DNA of 28,863 nucleotides from Lentisphaeria bacterium UBA1724. GTDB lineage: Bacteria; Verrucomicrobiota; Lentisphaeria; Oligosphaerales; Oligosphaeraceae. The stretch spans positions 38,832 through 67,694 of the forward strand of contig DCIO01000009.1 of assembly GCA_002315885.1 (NCBI GenBank), in the 5' to 3' direction. Below the pieces are notes generated by a model. The model was not told the origin of the DNA, did no database searches, and saw only the letters and a program-made list of their open reading frames with translations. Below are positions 7,753-14,597 of this stretch, one piece after another (position 1 is the first letter of the stretch; every line of letters starts with the position of its first letter). A program made the translations under genes and the position numbers.

Positions 7753-9459
7753 TCAGTTAAATGTCTCCCAGTCGCTAATGAATTTGTGTGGGAGAGACGT
7801 ATTGTTGACAAGGGCGTTCTTGAGTGCCACGAATACCCGCAGCAACGGATCTTGGCCCAAGTGAAAGAATGAGCCTATGCGGTGACGGCGGTAGATGTAT
7901 CGGAGTGCATTGCGGAGGGTCCTTCCACCAATCTCCTTTCCGCGTAGGTTCATGGCGGTTTCCGCGGCTTCCAGCCAATATCCCAGGGCGTCCTTCCAGG
8001 GGATGTCGTTTTTGCCTGTGGGGTGGAATTTGAATGCCGCCGCCCGGGTGTAGAGGTCGTTTCCCAATTCCTTCACGCGGTCATCGCATTTCCAGCGATA
8101 GCGTCGTTGGGCCATAAGGATGGCGTCCCCACTGCCCAGCACCGCCTTGTTGATGTTCCGGTTGACGAAATTCTGGTCCTGAGAGTCCCGTGCCAGATAG
8201 AGTCCCATGCCGCGGTTGACCAGCATGCGCAGGATTTCGGAGGCGGGTAGCTCCTCGGAGGGGTATTCTTTCAGGAAATCCAGGGATTTGCTATCACCGA
8301 AAATAGGCTTGTTTCCGCGAATGAATTCCTGAATCATCAACCGACGTTCGTCCTTCTTGAAATCCCCGCGGGTTTTGGGTCGGCAGAAATCGACGCTGAT
8401 GCCCAGTTTCAGTCCGTATGAGATTCCCAGTGCGTTCAAGGCCACCTGTATTTCCTCTCGCTCCTCTTCATTTTGTAAATCGTAGACAAGCGGGAAGAAA
8501 TCCAGATCATTGTAAAGTGGTGCGCCGCCCTCGCCGCGGCCATATCCGCCGCCGAGATAGACCCCTGCCAGGTGTGGCAAATCCAATGATGCGATATCCC
8601 TCGCCAAATCGGCGAGAGTAGTGGCCAGAAGGTCGTCTGTTTTGGCATCTCCGATGCCGGTGTATTTGTAGGTGCGCAGTTCAGACAGGGGTGCGGGGAA
8701 GGAGAGATAGACGCCTTCGGGAGCATCTACGACTTCAGAAATGCCATCGCCGGCCAAATCCACGTATGCGTTGGTGAAGGGATCTACGATGCGGCTCCCG
8801 GCGACGATTTTGCCAATCAACTCAATGTGTTTGCCAATGTACGTATTGGGGAAAATGATTGAACGCAGAATCTTTGCCCCCCGCCCAATGGCACAGCCAT
8901 CGCCAAGCACCGCGAATTTGACTTTCGCATTACGGCCTACAATGACTTTGTCTCCCAAAAACACAGGAGCCGACACATCGGCGTTGTGCTGAATCTTCAC
9001 GTTCGTCCCGATGAATACGCTGGGTTCGGCAGAGTAACCGGGCAATATGCAACCGCGGGGATCTTTAATCAACGACATGTTGAGGTAGAAGAAGGACTCC
9101 AGCGAAGAAATCTTCTTTCCTGCAATTGTATTCCCCAGGACAAACGTCACTTGGTCCTGGCCGATGAAAGCACTGTGGCGCTGTGCGGTATTTTCCTGTG
9201 TCTTGAACTCATCGCATCCCGTGTAAATGATTTTCATTCCCCACGTTTGGCCATCGTGGAGGAAATCTGCGAGACGCCGGTCATAATGGTTGTCCAAGAC
9301 CAGCACTTCTGAGACGCCTTGCTGGGTTAGTTCATCCAGGGCGTACGCAATCATCGGTTTACCGCAAACAGGCAAAAAGGCGATGGAGCGCCTGGGGAAG
9401 AATTCATCCGCCCAGGAGCACTCTTCGGGGTATGCGTATGGGACTACAATTGCTTTCAT
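7753..9459 (-). CDS. NDP-sugar transferase-like / left-handed helix / pol-beta nucleotidyltransferase fusion
   Basis: This 568-residue protein has three parts. Residues 1-130 resemble sugar-1-phosphate nucleotidyltransferases (FLPVCGKPMIAYALDEL, then a strand EVLVLDN), but the catalytic GxGTRL loop is missing. Residues about 140-225 contain irregular hexapeptide repeats of a left-handed beta-helix (VFIGTNV, VFLGDKVIVGRNAKV, CAIGRGAKI). Residues about 295-360 match pol-beta-type nucleotidyltransferases: GGGYGRGEGG (303-312), NDLDFF with D318 and D320, and a possible third acid D357 in GISVDF. The last 200 residues look helical. The N-terminal part probably no longer makes NDP-sugars, while the second transferase looks catalytically complete. 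It overlaps the sugar-transferase stop by 1 base and precedes the PCP/OPX fusion by 2 bases. Its substrate is unknown. Confidence 0.8.
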   Translation of the reverse strand: MKAIVVPYAYPEECSWADEFFPRRSIAFLPVCGKPMIAYALDELTQQGVSEVLVLDNHYDRRLADFLHDGQTWGMKIIYTGCDEFKTQENTAQRHSAFIGQDQVTFVLGNTIAGKKISSLESFFYLNMSLIKDPRGCILPGYSAEPSVFIGTNVKIQHNADVSAPVFLGDKVIVGRNAKVKFAVLGDGCAIGRGAKILRSIIFPNTYIGKHIELIGKIVAGSRIVDPFTNAYVDLAGDGISEVVDAPEGVYLSFPAPLSELRTYKYTGIGDAKTDDLLATTLADLARDIASLDLPHLAGVYLGGGYGRGEGGAPLYNDLDFFPLVYDLQNEEEREEIQVALNALGISYGLKLGISVDFCRPKTRGDFKKDERRLMIQEFIRGNKPIFGDSKSLDFLKEYPSEELPASEILRMLVNRGMGLYLARDSQDQNFVNRNINKAVLGSGDAILMAQRRYRWKCDDRVKELGNDLYTRAAAFKFHPTGKNDIPWKDALGYWLEAAETAMNLRGKEIGGRTLRNALRYIYRRHRIGSFFHLGQDPLLRVFVALKNALVNNTSLPHKFISDWETFN

Positions 9460-10259
9460 CAGTACGCCCCCCTTCCTGACAGAATCGCGAGTGGAGTCTT
9501 AATCAGAATCTTCAGGTCATTCCAGAGACCATGGTGCAGGATGTACTCCTTGTCCAGGCGGACTTGCTCCTGGAAGGGGATGTCGCTGCGTCCACTGATT
9601 TGCCAGAGACAAGTCAATCCAGGAATGACATTGAGGCGTTTGCGGTCCTCCAGGGTGTAGAGTGCGACTTCCGCGGGCAATGGCGGACGGGGTCCCACCA
9701 GGGACATGTCGCCTTTCAGGACATTCCAAAATTGTGGCAGTTCATCCAGTGAGGTCTTTCTGAGAATCCGTCCCACTCGTGTGATGCGGGGATCCCTTTT
9801 CATTTTGAAAATAACGCCTCCCTTGGACTCGTTGTATGCCAAGTAGGCTTTTTTTCGCTCTTCCGCATTCTTATACATCGAGCGGAATTTGTAGAATCGG
9901 AAGAAGCGGCCGTCCTTACCCACGCGGATTTGGGTGAAGATGACTGGTCCCGTCGAATCCAGTCGGATGAGGATTGCGATGAGGAGCAAAAACGGCGCGA
10001 GCAGTACCAGTGCCAAGGAGGCAATCACTATGTCCAGGATTCTTTTCAGCAGATAGGATCCGTGGATAGTCAGTTTCCAGGCAAAGATACGGGCACGACG
10101 ACGCACGCTCTCGTGCTTTCGGGAGAGCAGTTCGTCATACAGCGCCGCCAGTTCCTCGTTGATTTCCGTTTGGCGTTGCGAGTCAATCGCGTCCGCATTC
10201 GGATCAGAGGTATTTGGCACATCAGGTGTATTCTGATTTTTCAGAAAAGCGTCGTACAT
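9459..10259 (-). CDS. Membrane initiating sugar-phosphate transferase (WcaJ/PssY type)
   Basis: This 266-residue protein is a bacterial sugar transferase that moves a sugar-1-phosphate from an NDP-sugar to undecaprenyl phosphate, the first committed step of the glycan. A single hydrophobic segment at about 77-99 (LDIVIASLALVLLAPFLLLI) is the re-entrant membrane helix. It is followed by the family motifs TGPVIFTQIRVGKDGRFFR, FYKFRSM, ITRVGRILRKTSLDELPQ, NVLKGDMSLVGPRPP and PGLTCLWQISGRS. The first 65 residues are a hydrophilic, probably helical extension, so this is the short single-anchor form and not the five-TM WcaJ form. It begins 12 bases after the DUF3089-like gene and shares one base with the next gene. 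Confidence 0.93.
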   Translation of the reverse strand: MYDAFLKNQNTPDVPNTSDPNADAIDSQRQTEINEELAALYDELLSRKHESVRRRARIFAWKLTIHGSYLLKRILDIVIASLALVLLAPFLLLIAILIRLDSTGPVIFTQIRVGKDGRFFRFYKFRSMYKNAEERKKAYLAYNESKGGVIFKMKRDPRITRVGRILRKTSLDELPQFWNVLKGDMSLVGPRPPLPAEVALYTLEDRKRLNVIPGLTCLWQISGRSDIPFQEQVRLDKEYILHHGLWNDLKILIKTPLAILSGRGAY

Positions 10260-10271
10260 TGCCGCTAGTAC

Positions 10272-10850
10272 TCATTCAGGTTTTTGGGCTTGCTTCCAAC
10301 TGAGGTCCAGGAGGTAATCTCTGACTTTCCCACAGACCGCGTCTGCAAATTCCTGGGTGATGAAGTCGCCTTCCAAGTCTTCTGGTCTGAAATATGCTTC
10401 GACCAGGCCTTCCTCCTTGGCATCCTCGACCAGGGGGGCGAGCATTTTTGCGCCATCGCCTTCCCCGATAAAAACGAATGGCCGGCCGTTTTCGCCGTGG
10501 TAGTTTTCGAGATACCACTTGAAGGCCGCCTTACAGTCCTTGGCGTCATGACAGACAGGTGCAAAAACACGGGCGTTTTTGCCAAATTTCTCAACGGTGA
10601 CCTGCTTTGCATATTCGATGTCTTCTACGGAGACTTCCTTGGTATGGAAGGCTTCCGGTGCCATGTAGAAGACGTCAAATGGAGCGAAATACCTGGGAGT
10701 GGCGTTCTGGCGGACATACCAGTTGCCCATGTTGTAATACACATCCGAAGGCACTTTGCGGGAGGTTGCGCAATCCGTGAGTATGAGGCAACCCGCCAAC
10801 ACGAATAGCCACAGAAATCCTCGTATTGTCATATTGTTCCAGTAAGCCAT
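10272..10850 (-). CDS. Lipoprotein related to DUF3089 hydrolases, active-site serine missing
   Basis: This protein of about 192 residues starts with a short basic N-terminus, a hydrophobic stretch and LAGC (C21), a good lipobox. The body resembles the DUF3089 alpha/beta-hydrolase family: FDVFYMAPEAF (about 58-68) matches the 'DVFYVHPT' strand, and AFKWYLENYHGENGRPFVFIGEGDG matches the family's 'AF.YYL....GRPFILAGHSQG' elbow. The nucleophile elbow GHSQG has become GEGDG (129-133), so the hydrolase is probably inactive, or the resemblance is only structural. I prefer the ATG at 10850, with a weak AGAGA upstream. A GTG at 10868 and an ATG at 10832 are alternatives. It is the first gene of the polysaccharide operon. 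Its role is unknown. Confidence 0.6.
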   Translation of the reverse strand: MAYWNNMTIRGFLWLFVLAGCLILTDCATSRKVPSDVYYNMGNWYVRQNATPRYFAPFDVFYMAPEAFHTKEVSVEDIEYAKQVTVEKFGKNARVFAPVCHDAKDCKAAFKWYLENYHGENGRPFVFIGEGDGAKMLAPLVEDAKEEGLVEAYFRPEDLEGDFITQEFADAVCGKVRDYLLDLSWKQAQKPE

Positions 10851-10962
10851 GATTTTTTCTCTGAACACTCTGTTCCAGTCAGGGAGGATACAGCGTCTCT
10901 GAAAATCCTGAGAAATTCAAAAGCGGTGCGAAAAATGAACATTGTTCTTCGAAAATCGAGTA

Positions 10963-11003
10963 ATATAATATCTATTATAGAAATTAATAGTAAAAACGTG
11001 TTA
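10963..11003 (-). promoter_or_regulatory. AT-rich region with a possible promoter for the polysaccharide operon
   Basis: The 280-base gap before the polysaccharide operon is much more AT-rich than its surroundings. On the minus strand it contains a perfect TATAAT hexamer at 10979-10974. The hexamers 17-18 bases upstream (AACACG or TAACAC) match the -35 consensus poorly, so the promoter call is weak. I see no convincing gene or RNA in the rest of 10,851-11,130. Confidence 0.3.
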
Positions 11004-11130
11004 TTTTCCTTAGATTGCAGGAGTGAAGAAAATATGATTTGTGTGATAAATCAAAGAGTTATGTATCCGACAAAAAATCACTATGGTTTCCCGGGGTGGG
11101 ATGTGTAGGGCGCGATATATGGAATGTGAA

Positions 11131-11766
11131 TCAAAGTCTAGGCAGGTGGAAGTGAATTAGGATTTTGTTGATTTCATTGATATCGAAGAGGTTGTTTTCA
11201 AAGCAAGCGGTAAGAACAATATCCCGGTCGCATGTAGGGGAGAGGGCGTGTCCCGCAGATTGTAGGAGTTCCTGGGCTTTATGGGGATTGAGGCGCAGGG
11301 CGAATGCGAAAGCCAGGGCAGTATCCCTGGAGACGGGGCGTTTTTCATCGGAGATGATTTTCGAATAGAGGCGTCGGTCGATATGTGCAGCGGTATAGAG
11401 CGGCACTGCATTGCCATGGAATTGGTCTCGGACGGCAATGAGGATTCGTGCGGCAAAGGAGGGGTTGACGGCATTCAGGTCCGGCAGGATTCGTTCGTCT
11501 TTACGGATGCCGAGACGCCCCAGAAGGGTTTGTGCCCAGGGAGGGAGAGGGGACTCGACATATGGCTTGGGAGGCGGAGGAGAAGGCGCTTTGGGGGTAT
11601 ATGTGTGTCTGACAGAAAATTGGATATCCGGGGGGAGTTTTTGAGGCTCTTCTGGTTCAATTCTCGAAAGGGAGAATTTGATGCCGCAGTCGTTTTTGGG
11701 TTTGGGATGGAGTTCCAGAAGGCGTTCCTGAACGATGCGGATGATGTTGTTGACGAGGGTAGACAT
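11131..11766 (-). CDS. Protein with C-terminal helical HTH-like domain and proline-rich linker
   Basis: This protein of about 211 residues has two parts. The N-terminal 55 residues are mixed, followed by a proline-rich low-complexity linker (about 58-76). Residues about 105-211 resemble a small all-helical domain that I recognise from the C-termini of various bacterial regulatory or macro-domain proteins, with the pattern AAHIDRRLYSKI, RDTALAFAFALRLNPHKAQELLQSAG, then FDINEINKILIHFHLP. That pattern suggests an XRE-like DNA-binding fold, but this is recall of a motif and not a search result. I chose the ATG at 11766. A GTG at 11808 is possible but would overlap the divergent promoter. It faces away from the small lipoprotein gene and may regulate it (inference). 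Confidence 0.6.
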   Translation of the reverse strand: MSTLVNNIIRIVQERLLELHPKPKNDCGIKFSLSRIEPEEPQKLPPDIQFSVRHTYTPKAPSPPPPKPYVESPLPPWAQTLLGRLGIRKDERILPDLNAVNPSFAARILIAVRDQFHGNAVPLYTAAHIDRRLYSKIISDEKRPVSRDTALAFAFALRLNPHKAQELLQSAGHALSPTCDRDIVLTACFENNLFDINEINKILIHFHLPRL

Positions 11767-11801
11767 GGCAGATGTGGTGAGGAAGCGGTGGTTAACAATA
11801 T

Positions 11802-11830
11802 TGGACACAAGATAATCCGTATCGGATAAT
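11802..11830 (+). promoter_or_regulatory. Sigma70-like promoter for the small lipoprotein gene
   Basis: TGGACA (11802-11807) and GATAAT (11825-11830) are separated by 17 bases, and each matches the consensus at five of six positions. Transcription would start near 11837 and leave a leader of about 130 bases before the lipoprotein start. Confidence 0.55.
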
Positions 11831-11853
11831 TTTCTCAGGCGAATTCACAGGTT

Positions 11854-11940
11854 GTCGCTCTACTGGCGACATCTGCGGGCAATGCCGGACGAAGTAGGAT
11901 TCCAGGGGTACTTTTACTCCCGTGATGCCCGCGTGGGCAT
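11854..11940 (+). promoter_or_regulatory. Structured 5' leader with competing hairpins
   Basis: Three small hairpins can form in the predicted leader RNA: GTCGC/GCGAC (11854-11870), ggggta/tactcc (about 11905-11919) and ATGCCC-GCGT-GGGCAT (11925-11940). In addition, gcgggca (11875-11881) is perfectly complementary to tgcccgc (11926-11932), which overlaps the left arm of the last hairpin. The two pairings are therefore mutually exclusive. The last hairpin ends about 16 bases before the ribosome-binding GGAG. I do not recognise a known riboswitch class. Confidence 0.35.
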
Positions 11941-11966
11941 GATGGAACAACAAAATGGAGTGAATG

Positions 11967-12395
11967 ATGAAAAGTTCTCTTTGGGTAATTCTTTTGATGG
12001 TTGTAGTGTGTTCTGGGTGTGTCAATCGAATTGGTGATTTTACCGTTTCGTCCACCAAAAATATTGACATAAAGAAGAGTCTTCATGTAGTTGATGGTCG
12101 TTATCGTTTGAAGGGGGTAGATAAGAAACACATCATTCTTTTCGTTCCTACTGGCACTCCGAATCTCAAGGAGGCGATGGACGAGGCGGAAGAACAGGCA
12201 CCCCTTTGCGTGGGGCTATCCGATGTGACAATAAAATATGGCTTCTGGTGGATTCCGTATATTTACGGGCAAGAGTGGTTTGAGGTGGAAGGAAATCCCG
12301 TCTTTGAGGCAAGTGATGGTGTCCCTGAAGATCCGCCTTATGCCCATCAGAAGGACGAAAAAAAGAAGAAGTCCCCTAATGTGCCAAGACACTAG
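11967..12395 (+). CDS. Small putative lipoprotein
   Basis: This 142-residue protein begins with a basic N-terminus, a hydrophobic stretch and SGC (C18), consistent with a lipoprotein signal although the residue at -3 is Cys and not the usual Leu. The mature part contains DFTVSSTKNIDI, HIILFVPTGTPNLKEAMDEA and YGFWWIPYIYGQEWFEVEGNPV. It ends in a charged, lysine-rich tail. The Trp/Tyr-rich segment is reminiscent of small uncharacterised periplasmic lipoproteins, but I cannot name a family. The second of two adjacent ATGs (11964 and 11967) is preferred because GGAG lies 6 bases upstream. It is a single-gene unit converging on aat, with a promoter and structured leader of its own. Confidence 0.75.
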   Translation: MKSSLWVILLMVVVCSGCVNRIGDFTVSSTKNIDIKKSLHVVDGRYRLKGVDKKHIILFVPTGTPNLKEAMDEAEEQAPLCVGLSDVTIKYGFWWIPYIYGQEWFEVEGNPVFEASDGVPEDPPYAHQKDEKKKKSPNVPRH

Positions 12396-12445
12396 GCAGA
12401 AAAGAAAGAGGGGGGATGCTTCACCATCTGAATGGCAATTCCTAA

Positions 12446-12459
12446 TTCCTAATTAGGAA
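12446..12459. other. 14-bp perfect palindrome at convergent gene ends
   Basis: TTCCTAATTAGGAA spans the aat stop codon in the 57-base convergent gap between the lipoprotein gene and aat. It may help end transcripts, but it has neither a GC-rich stem nor a T-tract. Confidence 0.3.
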
Positions 12460-13130
12460 AAGATTCCCGGGGTGGGGTTGTAGTCTCGGAGGATGGCGAG
12501 GCGTTGTTGATATTCTTCTCGTGTGATAAGGAATGCGCCGAAGGATTCGGTTAAATTAGTAACGACTTGGGTGTCAATAAGTTGGAGTCCTGCGTTCCGC
12601 ATGGCGTCGAAGGCGTGGCAGAATGCCGCCTTTGACGCTCCGGATTCCCGATAGAAGGTGCTTTCCCCGCAGAATATTTTCCCGATGACGACGCCGTAGA
12701 AACCGCCCACCAGTAGTCCGTCCTGGTTGAATGCCTCGAAGCTATGTGCGTAGCCCAGTCGGTGGAATTCCTTGTATGCTCGTCTCATTTTCTGGGTGAT
12801 CCAGGTGCCTGGACCATCGGGACGTTCTGCGGTGGCGCATGCGTCGATGACTTCATCGAAGCATGTATCTGCGGTGATGGTGAAGCGGTTTTTCTTCTGT
12901 TCACGCTGCAGGCTTTTGGGGATATGGATTGCATCCAGTGGGAGGATTCCACGGGTAGGGGGGGATGCCCACAGGATGGGTTCCTCCTCGTAGGGCCATG
13001 GGAAGATTCCGTGGTAATACGCGTCCAGTAGGAGCCGACAATTCAAATCCCAGGAGAAGCACAACGTGCCCTCGTCATCCGCGGCGTCGGGTGGCGGGAA
13101 TGCACTCTCCTGGAGATTTTCGGGGAACAT
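12453..13130 (-). CDS. aat: Leucyl/phenylalanyl-tRNA--protein transferase
   Basis: The enzyme adds Leu or Phe from aminoacyl-tRNA to proteins with N-terminal Arg or Lys, marking them for ClpS/ClpAP degradation (N-degron pathway, cytoplasm). Family motifs are clear: YYHGIFPWPYEEEPILWASPPTRGILP near the N-terminus, GGFYGVVIGKIFCGESTFYRESGASK in the centre, and LIDTQVVTNLTESFGAFLITREEY near the end. Length (225 residues) is normal. It starts 6 bases after the GH28-like stop, so it appears to be co-transcribed with the glycoside hydrolases, which is an odd context. GESTF replaces the usual GESMF and LTES replaces the usual HLxS, both modest variations. Confidence 0.95.
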   Translation of the reverse strand: MFPENLQESAFPPPDAADDEGTLCFSWDLNCRLLLDAYYHGIFPWPYEEEPILWASPPTRGILPLDAIHIPKSLQREQKKNRFTITADTCFDEVIDACATAERPDGPGTWITQKMRRAYKEFHRLGYAHSFEAFNQDGLLVGGFYGVVIGKIFCGESTFYRESGASKAAFCHAFDAMRNAGLQLIDTQVVTNLTESFGAFLITREEYQQRLAILRDYNPTPGIFS

Positions 13131-13136
13131 GGCCAG

Positions 13137-14552
13137 CTATTTCTGGATGACCTTCGTGGTGCCATCCACCGTGATGTTGCTATTGCTCTGGATGATGACA
13201 GGGCGGCTCTGGAGATTCCCCTCCAGGGTGACATGGGCGGTGCCTTTGGGATCCAGCAGGATGATGTCTGCGGGGATGCCGTCATTGGTGCGGAAGTCTC
13301 CACCGGTAATGAGGATATTTCGTTCCGTGGGGAAGGAGCCCAGGACATCGTGATGCAATGCGTTCAGCTGGAAGAGCGGCGAGTGCTTGGAAATCACATT
13401 GTGCATGCGGATCGTGCCGCTGGCGATGCCACGGAAGACGGGTGTGTGGGAATCCGCGAAGACGCCATCCAGGGTGACGTCGATGACGGGGTAGTCCTTC
13501 TGGGGCACATCGGGATGAATGAGTCGGGAGTATTCGCAGATTTCCCAACTGCAGGAGAAGCCCCGTTCTGCGTGGAGATAGATATTCTGGAATACCACAT
13601 TTCGGATGTCCGCACGGGTTTCTCCATCGTCCTGCAGGAAGAGGAACTTGATGCCTTCGGGGGATTCCCAGAGGCCGTGGGTATGAGTGGGGGGCGTGTG
13701 GGAGACATACTGTGTCAACCCCAGAGGCATATAGACGGAGTAGACATTCTTGCCATGGCGGAAGATGTCGCCGCGCATGAGTTTCATTCCGTCATGCCAA
13801 TCCATCCAGCATCCGGAAATCAGTCGTGCGAAATTGCATTTGCCGCCGGGCAGGTCCTGGATATTCTCTACCAGTCCGTCCTCGATGGATCCCATGAGTG
13901 GAGTGCAGTCCACTGTCCAGTCACCCGCATTGAGCGCGATGCCGTCATCGGCGGTGCAAAGAACGCCATTGCGGATCACGAAATTCCGACCGCGGTTCAG
14001 GTGGACGCCGTCTTTGTCGCCACGGATATCGAAGCCATCCATGATCAGTCCGTCGAAATCGCAGAATTGGATGCAATACTGGTATCCCGACATGTCGTGG
14101 CACAGAAAATCATAGACCTGGACATTCTGGACGCGGCAGAAGGTGATTTGCCCTCGGACGCCAGGACAGTTGCCGTTGGGCGAGCCAACGACCGTGGGGG
14201 CATCGCCGATGGAGATGTGGACGCCACGCAGGGTGATGTTCTTGTTGGTGTAGTAGTTGTAGGCGCCGCGATTCACCAGGATGTGCTCAAAGCGCCCTTC
14301 CTTGCGTAGGACGACGCCAGGAACGCATTCCAGGATGGTGTCGTCATCCAGATAGACTGTCGCTCCCAGGTTATAGACACCCGGTTCGTCAATGACCACC
14401 TTTCGGTTGCCGCCTTCCAGGGCTTTCTGGAGAGCAACGGCGTTTTCGGCGGGTGTGGCATCTGGGGAGAAGCCGTATTCGGCGGGGTTGAAGACTTTAG
14501 CCATAAGAAGGATTGCGCAGAGCAATGCGCTGGTGAAAAGAAAACGGTTCAT
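13137..14552 (-). CDS. Exported right-handed beta-helix protein, GH28-like
   Basis: This 471-residue protein has a signal peptide (MNRFLFTSALLCAILLMA) followed by 'VFNPAEYGFSPDATPAENAVALQKAL', the classic opening of pectate-lyase/polygalacturonase-type beta-helices. Repeating coils follow (ITLRGVHIS, VQVYDFLCHDMSG, LIMDGFDIRG, FVIRNGVLCTADDGIALNAG). GDKDGVHL (178-185) and ADDGIALN (201-208) sit where polygalacturonases have NTDG and GDDCI, so the catalytic Asp pair is probably kept. The downstream His motif is less clear (possibly WMDWHDGMKL). It most likely hydrolyses or binds an acidic or host glycan outside the cytoplasm. The substrate cannot be assigned. It follows the GH20-like gene by 45 bases. 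Confidence 0.75.
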   Translation of the reverse strand: MNRFLFTSALLCAILLMAKVFNPAEYGFSPDATPAENAVALQKALEGGNRKVVIDEPGVYNLGATVYLDDDTILECVPGVVLRKEGRFEHILVNRGAYNYYTNKNITLRGVHISIGDAPTVVGSPNGNCPGVRGQITFCRVQNVQVYDFLCHDMSGYQYCIQFCDFDGLIMDGFDIRGDKDGVHLNRGRNFVIRNGVLCTADDGIALNAGDWTVDCTPLMGSIEDGLVENIQDLPGGKCNFARLISGCWMDWHDGMKLMRGDIFRHGKNVYSVYMPLGLTQYVSHTPPTHTHGLWESPEGIKFLFLQDDGETRADIRNVVFQNIYLHAERGFSCSWEICEYSRLIHPDVPQKDYPVIDVTLDGVFADSHTPVFRGIASGTIRMHNVISKHSPLFQLNALHHDVLGSFPTERNILITGGDFRTNDGIPADIILLDPKGTAHVTLEGNLQSRPVIIQSNSNITVDGTTKVIQK

Positions 14553-14597
14553 GGATTCAGAAGATTTGTTTTTTAATCAAAAGATTACCACAGATTA

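Noticed and set aside
10926..11108. A 60-codon AT-rich frame upstream of the polysaccharide operon
   Set aside because: It has no ribosome-binding site and no motif, and its composition matches intergenic AT-rich DNA.
13233..14309. A 358-codon open frame on the plus strand
   Set aside because: It is antisense to the signal-peptide-bearing beta-helix gene and has no start context or motifs.
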